12,466 nt of DNA, taken from contig JAITTK010000023.1 in the NCBI GenBank assembly GCA_031287135.1, forward strand, positions 1 to 12,466. Direction: 5' to 3'. Below, one piece after another: positions 1 through 6,884 of the stretch. Origin of the DNA: Candidatus Methanoplasma reticulitermitis (GTDB taxonomy: Archaea > Thermoplasmatota > Thermoplasmata > Methanomassiliicoccales > Methanomethylophilaceae). The notes beneath the pieces are model-generated. The model was not told the DNA's origin. It did no database searches and saw only the letters and a list, made by a program, of their open reading frames with translations. How positions within the stretch are numbered: position 1 is the stretch's first letter; each line of letters begins with the position of its first letter. Both the position numbers and the translations under genes were made by a program.

Positions 1-2
1 CC

Positions 3-272
3 ATGGGTGAGCTTGAATCGTTCGAATGTCCTTGCGGCTTCATACGGTCCGCGGGAGTAATGCTCAACTTTGACCTTATGGGAAAATCAGGCGGATTCTT
101 CTTCTACACCGCATATAAAGACAATGTCCTGCTGTTCATACAAGCTTATTCAACGACAGGGCAGGGGCATATATCCGAAGAAGAACGGACCCGCATCATC
201 AAGGCGGCGCATAAAGCGACTCGGAGATTATCAGTGTTATCACTGTATGAAATCACAGACGGACACGATTGA
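3..272 (+). CDS. RelE/HigB-family toxin, C-terminal part (probably cut by window edge)
   Basis: The 89 readable residues resemble the C-terminal two thirds of RelE/HigB-like toxins, which are mRNA-cleaving translational inhibitors neutralised by a partner antitoxin. Visible family traits are the stretch around residues 16-31 ending in MGKSGG (compare the family's LRK-R-A---GKSGG), the hydrophobic strands FFFYTAYKDNVLLFIQAY at about 32-49, and the acidic helix start ISEEERTRIIKAAHK at about 58-72. Family members are usually 100-120 residues and have an N-terminal helix pair that is absent here. The frame is open to the left edge, so the ATG at 3 is probably internal and the real start lies outside the window. 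Oddities are the degenerate basic residues in the usual LRK-R region and a C-terminal tail of about 15 residues beyond the usual end. Both suggest decay. The stop is TGA. The family call is fairly secure; activity is doubtful. Confidence 0.55.
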   Translation: MGELESFECPCGFIRSAGVMLNFDLMGKSGGFFFYTAYKDNVLLFIQAYSTTGQGHISEEERTRIIKAAHKATRRLSVLSLYEITDGHD

Positions 273-369
273 ACAAGCGAAAGAGATTATGGTGAAACCG
301 GCAGGATGCGCCCCGAATTCACGGAATATTAGAATGAGAGTGCAACCGCCGGGATTCGAACCCGGGTGA
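247..369 (+). pseudogene. N-terminal scrap of a HigA-type antitoxin
   Basis: An ATG at 247 lies inside the end of the toxin gene in another frame. It opens a 40-residue reading frame starting MKSQTDTIEQAKEIM and continuing with APNSRNIRMRV. HigA-type antitoxins that follow RelE/HigB toxins often begin with a helix of this kind (E-A-K-I), then a short linker with P-SR and a beta strand, before the helix-turn-helix domain. That HTH domain is missing: from 341 the frame reads through the 3' end of the minus-strand tRNA-Gly gene and stops at 367-369. The order toxin then antitoxin and the short overlap are typical of HigBA modules. The reading as an antitoxin remnant is inference from a short stretch; it could also be a chance frame. 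Confidence 0.35.
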
Positions 370-413
370 CAAGCTTGGAAGGCTTGAATCCTAACCAACT
401 AGATTACAGTTGC
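341..413 (-). tRNA. tRNA-Gly (anticodon UCC)
   Basis: On the minus strand the 73 bases fold into a complete cloverleaf. The 7-bp acceptor stem is GCAACTG with CGGTTGC, which includes one T-G pair, and the discriminator is A. T8 and A9 are followed by a 4-bp D stem (ATCT/GGAT, with a T-G pair) whose loop contains TTGG. The anticodon stem is CAAGC/GCTTG with loop CTTCCAA, which gives anticodon TCC. A 4-base variable loop precedes the T stem CCGGG/CCCGG with loop TTCGAAT. The anticodon reads GGA and GGG glycine codons. No CCA is encoded after the discriminator, as is usual in archaea. No intron is visible. Confidence 0.95.
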
Positions 414-439
414 AACGGGCTCCCCTATTTTGTAATTCG

Positions 440-446
440 TATATAA
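440..446 (-). promoter_or_regulatory. TATA box for tRNA-Gly
   Basis: On the minus strand this reads TTATATA, centred about 30 bases before the first base of the tRNA. That is the expected distance for an archaeal TATA box with a start site a few bases upstream of the mature 5' end. Confidence 0.55.
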
Positions 447-496
447 CAGTAATGCTGGACGATGAAATCAATGCGTTTTTCACGGGAGAGACTATG

Positions 497-504
497 TTTA
501 TCTA
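497..504 (+). promoter_or_regulatory. TATA box for the TPR gene (leaderless)
   Basis: TTTATCTA is centred about 25 bases before the ATG at 526. There is no Shine-Dalgarno sequence between them. This supports transcription starting at or next to the start codon. Confidence 0.45.
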
Positions 505-525
505 TTCTCTGACCGATACCGGCCC

Positions 526-3459
526 ATGATGCACGAACCCGTATTTCAGGATAGTTTTGAGGTGAATGTCTGGAAGAAGATAACGTCGGGGAAGGAAAGC
601 GCATCCAAGAATCATAATTATTACATCAGCATCGCCGAGGCGGTTATCAAGCGGGATAAGCCCATGAATTCCTCCGTATTGTCGTTCCTGATCAGGGAGC
701 TCTATGAGATGAGGGTCGACGGGATGCAGACGCTCATAGACCAGCTGGTCTCCAAAAGCAAACCGAACGACTGCATGCCGGCTCTGACGGCATCGTCCGT
801 TTACGCCGACCTCGACGATTGGGACAAGGCGGAGAAAATGGCCGATTCAGTGAAACGCGCCCAGAACATACCGATGCTGTGCTGTACGAGGGCGAGGATC
901 GCGATACACGAGGGCGACACCCAGAGGGCCAGGAAAGAACTGATGCGTGCAAGATGCAGCGACCCGGTTTTCCCGATGTTCTATGAGTTGATCCAGAAAA
1001 TAGAACCGGCGGAAGGCTGGATGTACAGACGGAACATCGAACTCCTGGTATCCGGCAGTGAACAGATACCGTTCGGGGACAATACAGGCGGCAACTCCGC
1101 CAGGAGGCTGTATGAGATATATGAGAAATGGTACAAAGGCAGAAGGGACGAAGCCACGGAGGCCATTATAAATTCGGATGAATACCGGAGGAAGGATCCC
1201 GAATACGTCCTTGCATCCGCGAGGATGTCGATGGACGAGAGGGATTGGCACTCCGCACAGATGATGTATTCCTCACTTCTCGCAAAGAACACGAACTGCG
1301 TGTACATAATATGCGAGGCGGCAAAGGCGTATTATTCCGGCGGCAATTTCGAAAAGGCATTATCCCTTTACAGGGACGCGGAGGCACTTGACCCCGCATC
1401 CCCGATCGTCATGAGAGGCCTGATCCGCACATACTCCGCAATGGGCAGGGGCACCGAATCGGCGCAATGCGTGAAAGAATACCTCGACAGCGAGAATGCG
1501 GACCTCGAGGCGCACGTGTCCGGAGCCAAGGTCCTCCTGATAAACTCGCTTTACAGGGACGCGGAGTCCGCGGTGGACCGGATCCTCATCTCCCATCCCG
1601 GGGACCCCGGGGCATTCATCCTCAAATCGGAGATCGAGTTCGAGAGCGGGAACATAAACATGGCGTTACGGACAATAGCCAACGGGATCGGCAAGAACCC
1701 GGACAATGCGGATGTGCGGCTCCAGAGGGCATGGATACTGTTCGAGACAGGCAGGACGGATAAAGCGGCGGCAGACCTGGAAAAAGCCGAGAGACTGGAC
1801 CCGGACAACATAGGTGTGTTGTCGCTGATGAAAGACATCGCAGTCTCCAGGAACGACAATCATGAGGCGGCCAGGCTGTGCGGCAGGATCCTCGAATTGG
1901 ATCCCGGGAACATAGATGCTATGAACACCCTGTCCAAAGCGAGCATGTTCATAAGGCATCCGGAGGGTTCGTATGCGTCATACAAGGATATGCTGGCGGC
2001 AGACAACAGGGCGGAGAACTTCGTCAATGTCCTTTCGTCGATGATGACCGAGGGGATGTACAGCGGGGTCATACAGATGTTCATTGAAAAAGAGAGGGAA
2101 TTCGGCAGGAATCCCGCCGCAAGATGTCTGAAAGGCAACGCCGAGTACGCGATGGGTAACTACAGGGCGGCATCGGCATCTTTCGCATCGGCATCCGAGA
2201 CGGATCCGAACAATCCCGTGATCTGGCACTCCAAGGGCATGGCGGACGAGGCCGCGGGAGACATCGGGCATGCGGAGGAGGCCTACAACAAAGCGATACT
2301 CCTCGATATGAACGAGCCGGAATACTGGATCTCCAGATCGTCGATACAGGAGAAGAAAGGGGACCTGTCGGGCGCAACGGAGTCATTGAACAAAGTCATC
2401 GCTCTCAGACCCGATGACATATACGCCCTTGTCAAGAAAGGGATGATATTCGCGGAACTCGGGAGGTTCTGCGAAGCATCGCACTTCCTCAGCATGGCGA
2501 TGGAGACGGATCCCGGGAATATCGATGTCATAAGAATCCAGCGCGATGTGAGTATGGCCGCGGGGGATATCGCGGAGGCGGAGAAGCTGGCTCTGAGGGT
2601 CGTGTATGTCATGCCATCCGATGAGGAGGGTGTGGAAGCGGCCGTGAGGATACTCATGCTCGGAGGCAAGAGCGATGCCGCGGCGAGGCTGATAGAGGAT
2701 GCGCTCAGAGAGAAGCCGTCATCGCTGCCGCTTCTCCTAATCAAAAAAGAATTCTCCCGGTCAAAGGGCCTAAACGGCGCGGTGATAGATGCATGCAAAC
2801 GCATACTGGCGATACAGCCGGATAATGATCTCGTCAGGAACGACCTTGCCGAGGCCTATGCCGCCGCGGGCGATGTGAGTGCCGCGAACAGGATGTATTC
2901 GGAGGTAAGGCCGATCAATGAGGCGTCAGATAAGACCCACACGGAAGATGTGAGGCCCAGGAAACCCAAGGTGCCGGATGCGGTGAAGAGATATGCGGAG
3001 AGGGTCCTCAGACGCGCGTATATCTCGAAAACTAATCTCAGCGACCCGGATCTGCTGAGCGCGCTGAACTTCGACGATGCGACATCCAAGTCCATACTCG
3101 CATATCTCTCCGATATCTCCGAATACGGGGATATAACACCGAACACCCCGGAATTCGACAGGATGGAGGCACTTTCTCTCAACGCGGTCGTCAAAGGCGA
3201 TTGTGTCGGTCTGGAGGATGATCCGATAATATCGATACCCTGCGCATATGTCGCCGGCGGCGCGAAGGATGCGGACGAGGCCAAGCGGCTGGTCGCATAC
3301 ATCCATAAGGTTCTGACTTCCAGAAAATCTTCTAAGCCCCTGCCGCAGGACCTCAAAAAGATCGCGGCGGCAACCCCGCCGGGGACCCGTATAGAGGACA
3401 TCATGAAGGCATCGAAGATAGGGGTCTATCAGGCAAAAACGGTGAAAGATAACCTATGA
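526..3459 (+). CDS. Large tetratricopeptide-repeat (TPR) protein with unrecognised C-terminal domain
   Basis: The protein has 977 residues. From roughly residue 80 to 795 it is a long superhelix of degenerate TPR units, with repeated patterns such as A---Y-SGGNFEKALSLYRDAEALDP (about 265-290), AWILFETGRTDKAAADLEKAERLDPDN (about 400-427) and NPVIWHSKGMADEAAGDIGHAEEAYNKAILLD (about 562-592). TPR arrays are protein-binding scaffolds. A charged Lys/Pro-rich linker at about 797-815 leads to a C-terminal region of about 160 residues that is not TPR and that I do not recognise; it ends in a basic helical stretch. No signal peptide or membrane segment is seen, so it is probably cytosolic. The start at 526 (a second ATG follows at 529) is supported by a TATA box about 25 bases upstream and no ribosome binding site, which suggests a leaderless mRNA. 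Its TGA stop abuts the stop of truD on the other strand. The partner and the process it serves cannot be read from the sequence. Confidence 0.9.
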   Translation: MMHEPVFQDSFEVNVWKKITSGKESASKNHNYYISIAEAVIKRDKPMNSSVLSFLIRELYEMRVDGMQTLIDQLVSKSKPNDCMPALTASSVYADLDDWDKAEKMADSVKRAQNIPMLCCTRARIAIHEGDTQRARKELMRARCSDPVFPMFYELIQKIEPAEGWMYRRNIELLVSGSEQIPFGDNTGGNSARRLYEIYEKWYKGRRDEATEAIINSDEYRRKDPEYVLASARMSMDERDWHSAQMMYSSLLAKNTNCVYIICEAAKAYYSGGNFEKALSLYRDAEALDPASPIVMRGLIRTYSAMGRGTESAQCVKEYLDSENADLEAHVSGAKVLLINSLYRDAESAVDRILISHPGDPGAFILKSEIEFESGNINMALRTIANGIGKNPDNADVRLQRAWILFETGRTDKAAADLEKAERLDPDNIGVLSLMKDIAVSRNDNHEAARLCGRILELDPGNIDAMNTLSKASMFIRHPEGSYASYKDMLAADNRAENFVNVLSSMMTEGMYSGVIQMFIEKEREFGRNPAARCLKGNAEYAMGNYRAASASFASASETDPNNPVIWHSKGMADEAAGDIGHAEEAYNKAILLDMNEPEYWISRSSIQEKKGDLSGATESLNKVIALRPDDIYALVKKGMIFAELGRFCEASHFLSMAMETDPGNIDVIRIQRDVSMAAGDIAEAEKLALRVVYVMPSDEEGVEAAVRILMLGGKSDAAARLIEDALREKPSSLPLLLIKKEFSRSKGLNGAVIDACKRILAIQPDNDLVRNDLAEAYAAAGDVSAANRMYSEVRPINEASDKTHTEDVRPRKPKVPDAVKRYAERVLRRAYISKTNLSDPDLLSALNFDDATSKSILAYLSDISEYGDITPNTPEFDRMEALSLNAVVKGDCVGLEDDPIISIPCAYVAGGAKDADEAKRLVAYIHKVLTSRKSSKPLPQDLKKIAAATPPGTRIEDIMKASKIGVYQAKTVKDNL

Positions 3460-4773
3460 TCAGTATCTGTTCATCTCGGATTTCATGTATTCTCTCATGA
3501 GACAGGTCGCATAGTTCCCTTTCGAAAGGGAAAAGCTCACTTCGTAACCGTCATCGGATACGGCATGCGTGAGGTCTGATACCGGGCACAGGATCTCTCT
3601 TCTGCTCCCCTTCGAACTGCAGTGGGGCAGGCCGGGAACTATGAAATCGCTCTCCGAGATCCCCTCCTCGCCGATCACCGACCGTTCTATCTCCCCCATC
3701 TCTCCCTCCGTCGTACGGCTCTCCGAGCCGAACAGGGATATCGTGATGAGCGCTCTTCCCGATCCGACCTGTCTCGAGACCAGGTCTATGTTGCCGGGAA
3801 CGGTCACTATCGGGTTATCATGCTGAGGGACCCTGTCGGAGTCCAGAGGTATCACGACGTCCCCGACAACAGGTCTGTCCAGAGGCAGCCCCCTCCTCAT
3901 GCGCCCGCTGAGCATCCTGTTGAAAAGATAGGACTGATATGCATGAACGAACATCATCTGGAGATTCTTAGGCAACTCACCTATCGCTCCCCTCCAGTCA
4001 CCCGGATGGGACACGATATGTCCGACCATAAGTTTCTCGAAGGAGAGGGATTCCGGCATCCCGTCCAGAAGGCGGCCGGACCAGTCGCTGTTTTCGGAAA
4101 GGGACCTTCTAACTGCCGCCGTAGCCTCATCTTCGAATGAGGACGGGTCCGACACGTAGCATCTGACCGCTCCTTCCAGGTCCCCTCTGACGATGAGTTC
4201 CCCCACTTTATGTGTTATGGGCCTAACCACACCGAATCTCTGCACTCCGAAATAATTGGGGAATCCTTTATTCTCCTTTACGGCGGACGAGACCGCATCC
4301 AGTATGTCGGATACGGTGTCCTTGTCGGCATCGCATTCCGTGACCCTGATTCTGAAGGAGTTCCCTATAAGATCACCGATCTGTATGCCCCTCTTCGCGG
4401 TGTACGGGTTCTTTATCTCCACGTCTTTCAAATTCACATTCAGTAAGGAATCCATCCCGCATTCGAACGACATCAGCTGCGTGGTGACAGCTCTTTTGTC
4501 TTTGGTTCCGGCGAAACCGACCTTTTCTCGAGACATCCCGATGTTCCTAGACAGCAGCCTCACGAGACGGTTCGTCTCCCAGTTCCTGCTGGTGACCTCC
4601 GCGATGACGAATCTCCCCCCCGCCGAATGCTCCGGTCTGTCGGATATCTCATCGACGATAAAATCCTCCGGCTCCTTCTTTATGCGCCCGCCCGTACCGT
4701 CGGTGTCGCTGATGTAGAATGACATGCCGATATCCGCTTCCGCAGTGTGGCATTCTCTGTAGCGGGCACTCAT
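3460..4773 (-). CDS. truD: tRNA pseudouridine(13) synthase TruD
   Basis: TruD isomerises uridine 13 in the D loop of tRNA to pseudouridine. The 437-residue protein shows the family hallmarks: the N-terminal motif KEPEDFIVDEI (33-43), the active-site motif GFAGTKDKRAVTTQ (86-99) with the catalytic aspartate at Asp92, the NYFGVQRFG motif (173-181), and the TRUD insertion with the helix NLQMMFVHAYQSYLFNRMLSG (270-290). The length fits archaeal members. The ATG at 4773 overlaps the TGA of rpoL as ATGA, so it is the translationally coupled second gene of an rpoL-truD operon. A second Met at residue 17 lies before the conserved region but is less likely as a start, given the overlap. The TGA stop directly abuts the TGA of the convergent TPR gene, leaving no space for a separate terminator. 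I am confident of this identification. Confidence 0.95.
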   Translation of the reverse strand: MSARYRECHTAEADIGMSFYISDTDGTGGRIKKEPEDFIVDEISDRPEHSAGGRFVIAEVTSRNWETNRLVRLLSRNIGMSREKVGFAGTKDKRAVTTQLMSFECGMDSLLNVNLKDVEIKNPYTAKRGIQIGDLIGNSFRIRVTECDADKDTVSDILDAVSSAVKENKGFPNYFGVQRFGVVRPITHKVGELIVRGDLEGAVRCYVSDPSSFEDEATAAVRRSLSENSDWSGRLLDGMPESLSFEKLMVGHIVSHPGDWRGAIGELPKNLQMMFVHAYQSYLFNRMLSGRMRRGLPLDRPVVGDVVIPLDSDRVPQHDNPIVTVPGNIDLVSRQVGSGRALITISLFGSESRTTEGEMGEIERSVIGEEGISESDFIVPGLPHCSSKGSRREILCPVSDLTHAVSDDGYEVSFSLSKGNYATCLMREYMKSEMNRY

Positions 4774-5024
4774 TGTTTGACCGATGAGAAGTATGACGAG
4801 ACGGCTTTGGAGGCCCTATTCAGAGCATCCTCGGGTTTCCCTTTGATGACTTCCACGTACATCATCACATCCATCAATTCGGGGTGCTGGTCTATGTACC
4901 TGACCAGAGTGACGGATTCATCACCGTTGAGTGCATCGATAATCGGCGTTATGAGAGCGGAACTTGCATTTTTGAATCCCAATGTTATTGTCTTATCGGT
5001 CTTCTCTACGGTATAGGTCTCCAT
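4770..5024 (-). CDS. rpoL: DNA-directed RNA polymerase subunit L (Rpb11/RpoL)
   Basis: RpoL pairs with RpoD (the Rpb3 homologue) to form the alpha-like assembly platform of archaeal RNA polymerase. The 84 residues follow the family plan: an N-terminal strand (TITLGF, 12-17), the helix that in relatives carries HTLxNLL (here ASSALITPIIDAL, 20-32), the strand and turn VTLVRYIDQHPEL (38-50) with the conserved His-Pro, the strand MMYVEVIKGKPEDAL (54-68), and a final amphipathic helix. The frame is open further upstream to an ATG at 5198 (142 residues). However, a TATA box sits 25 bases before 5024 inside that extension, and the extension matches nothing, so 5024 is the better start, with a leaderless transcript. 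It overlaps truD by four bases. The alternative family considered was KEOPS subunit Pcc1, which lacks the His-Pro segment. Confidence 0.78.
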   Translation of the reverse strand: METYTVEKTDKTITLGFKNASSALITPIIDALNGDESVTLVRYIDQHPELMDVMMYVEVIKGKPEDALNRASKAVSSYFSSVKQ

Positions 5025-5310
5025 AAGGTTGCGATTGCCATGATTATTATAAATGTTTCGCGGAACCGTCCCCTTCTTGTCGGGTGCACATTCCGGACGG
5101 GGTGAGGCCCGACATGCGACCGATTCATTCACGTCCGAGGCCGTGACATGCCCGGAAATACATCCATGTTCAGCAAGTTCCCCGATGAGTGCCGTCATAA
5201 CACGGATGTCTCCGGTTTCGCACTCCCCGTCTCCCTTTCATGATATCCCAGAGCCGGTCGCGCACATCGCGATCAGACCGCCGTCACCGCCATAGCTGCG
5301 GATATTAGGT
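5025..5310. other. Intergenic gap, rpoL promoter only
   Basis: These 286 bases lie between the rpoL start and the AGCS stop. Besides the rpoL TATA box I see no supported gene: short frames on either strand lack recognisable protein features. No clear T-rich terminator follows the symporter gene. Confidence 0.5.
5044..5054 (-). promoter_or_regulatory. TATA box of the rpoL-truD operon (leaderless)
   Basis: The minus strand reads ATTTATAATAA, centred about 25 bases before the ATG at 5024, with no Shine-Dalgarno sequence between. It would place the transcription start at or near the start codon, and it decides the start of rpoL. Confidence 0.65.
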
Positions 5311-6750
5311 TCAATCGTCGCCCCATGCGGTTATCCCGCTCGCATCAAGACCATCGAGCGAATCCTCCGTGAACACAGGTTCAGCCGTGCCGTTATTCCT
5401 CTGGTCGCGATAGTCCCTGTAAGCGGCGAATGCATACTTGGAAAGCATGGCGACCGCCGCCATGTTGAATACCGCCATGCATGCCATGAACACATCGCAC
5501 ACATTCCACATGAGGTTCAGGGGTATGAGGCAGGAGACGAACACCACGGCAGTCATCAGGACGCGCATGCAGAATACGGCATTCTTATTGTCCCTGAATG
5601 CGAAATTGACGTTCGCTTCGCTTATCGAGTGATAACCTATGAGGCTGCTGAATGCGAACACCATCATGAATGCGGAGAGAACCACCGGTGCGCTCCCTCC
5701 GAGAAAACCTTCGCCGAGTATGTATTGCACCAATGGTGCTTTGTCAAGTCCGAGGTCCGCTATGGACTGCCAATCCCCCCATGTAAGTATGACGAACGCC
5801 GTACCGGAACACACGATGAGCGTATCGATAGGCACGGCGAGTGACTGTATCAGGCCCTGTTTGGTCGGGTGAGAGACATCGGCGGAACCGGCCACGTTGG
5901 GCATTGATCCTATTCCGGCCTCGTTGGAGAACACCCCCCTTTTGAGGCCCCACATGATCGCGGTCCCGATACCTCCGCCGATGGCCGCATCCATATTGAA
6001 CGCTCCGCGGAATATGGCGATGATGGCATCGGGTATAGCGGTGAAGTTAAGTGCCACGGTGATCGCGGCCACCGCGATCCATAGGAATGCCATCGCCGGC
6101 ACCGTGTAATACGAGACTCTGGCAATGCGTTTTATCCCTCCGAATATGATGATCGCGGCAATGCAGGTCATTGCGATTGCGAACACCCAATCGGAGTATC
6201 GGAAGTCGAACGCTCCCAAGAATGCATCGCTGGCATTCCCCGCCTGTACGCCGACGAATCCCACCCCGTAGGTGACGATGGTCAGCATTGCCATGAATAT
6301 GGCGAACCTCGGCATGTTCAGACCGTTTCTGATATAGTATGCCGGACCTCCGTGGTACAGGCCGTCCTCATGCTTCTCCTTGAAGATCTGTGCGAGAGTA
6401 CACTCCATGAAACTGCTGGCCGCACCTATTATTGCAAAGAGCCACATCCAGAACACCGCCCCGGCACCGCCGGCGACGATGGCCGCGGCCACTCCCGCAA
6501 TGTTCCCCACGCCGATGCGCGCCCCGAGTCCGATGCAAAGCGCCTCAAAGGAGGAGATCGCACGCCCCTCCCCGCTCTTCTCGGTCTTGACGGCAAGCGC
6601 GAGCTGTTCCCTCAGCTGGGTTATCTGCATGCCGCGCAATTTGAATGTGAAATAGAGTCCCAGCCCCACAAGGAATACGAATGCGGCATACCACAGGTAT
6701 GTGCCGGGGTAATCAAGTATGAATGCGTCGATATCCTCCGTAATGCCCAT
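5311..6750 (-). CDS. Sodium:alanine/glycine symporter (AGCS family)
   Basis: This is an integral membrane carrier that imports small neutral amino acids with Na+ (AGCS family; an archaeal member from Methanococcus maripaludis has a known structure). The 479 residues show about ten to eleven hydrophobic segments. Family motifs are the first unwound-helix signature LGARIGVGNIAGVAAAI (75-91, usually VGTGNIAGVATAI), HGGPAYYI (133-140), GLKRGVFSNEAGIGSMPN (268-285, usually GLFSNEAGMGSAP) and KQGLIQSLAVPIDTLIVCSGTA (297-318). The C-terminal tail is short, acidic and cytosolic. The frame also opens at a GTG at 6756, but that codon lies inside the Shine-Dalgarno-like GGTGAG at 6756-6761. That sequence is ideally placed for the ATG at 6750, so I use 6750. 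Substrate preference (Ala or Gly) cannot be told from sequence alone. Two palindromes flank the promoter, which suggests a repressor-controlled gene. Confidence 0.93.
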   Translation of the reverse strand: MGITEDIDAFILDYPGTYLWYAAFVFLVGLGLYFTFKLRGMQITQLREQLALAVKTEKSGEGRAISSFEALCIGLGARIGVGNIAGVAAAIVAGGAGAVFWMWLFAIIGAASSFMECTLAQIFKEKHEDGLYHGGPAYYIRNGLNMPRFAIFMAMLTIVTYGVGFVGVQAGNASDAFLGAFDFRYSDWVFAIAMTCIAAIIIFGGIKRIARVSYYTVPAMAFLWIAVAAITVALNFTAIPDAIIAIFRGAFNMDAAIGGGIGTAIMWGLKRGVFSNEAGIGSMPNVAGSADVSHPTKQGLIQSLAVPIDTLIVCSGTAFVILTWGDWQSIADLGLDKAPLVQYILGEGFLGGSAPVVLSAFMMVFAFSSLIGYHSISEANVNFAFRDNKNAVFCMRVLMTAVVFVSCLIPLNLMWNVCDVFMACMAVFNMAAVAMLSKYAFAAYRDYRDQRNNGTAEPVFTEDSLDGLDASGITAWGDD

Positions 6751-6755
6751 AGTCA

Positions 6756-6761
6756 CTCACC
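6756..6761 (-). promoter_or_regulatory. Ribosome binding site of the AGCS symporter
   Basis: The minus strand reads GGTGAG, five bases before the ATG at 6750. It decides between the ATG at 6750 and the in-frame GTG at 6756, which it overlaps. Confidence 0.6.
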
Positions 6762-6780
6762 GTATATTTTTGACATTGTG

Positions 6781-6835
6781 TATGCCCGCATGTGATTAAT
6801 ACCACTTTGCCACCAACGGATCGTATGCGGGCATA
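6781..6835. promoter_or_regulatory. Paired palindromes around the AGCS promoter (likely operator)
   Basis: Two 11-base arms, TATGCCCGCAT at 6781-6791 and ATGCGGGCATA at 6825-6835, are perfect inverted repeats of each other. Each arm is itself nearly palindromic (ATGC-NN-GCAT). Their centres are about 44 bases apart, roughly four helical turns, so bound dimers would face the same side of the DNA. Between them, 6795-6801 reads TATTAAT on the minus strand and would place a start site near 6772, giving a short leader that contains the ribosome binding site. The arrangement fits a repressor site that brackets the promoter; the regulator is not in this window. Confidence 0.5.
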
Positions 6836-6884
6836 TCCGTCTCGGAGCACGGGACCGCCCGCCGGAGATCGAACGTGCCGTGCA

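Noticed and set aside
70..369. A 99-codon plus-strand frame taken as a whole gene.
   Set aside because: Its first half overlaps the better-supported toxin frame and is not protein-like. Only the part from 247 resembles an antitoxin N-terminus.
4770..5024. Identification as KEOPS subunit Pcc1 rather than RpoL.
   Set aside because: The length is similar, but the His-Pro segment and the MYVEVIKGKPEDAL stretch fit RpoL, and the Pcc1 pattern near the C-terminus is not convincing.
4770..5198. The 142-residue form of the RpoL-like protein.
   Set aside because: The first 58 residues match nothing, and the TATA box for the shorter form lies inside them.
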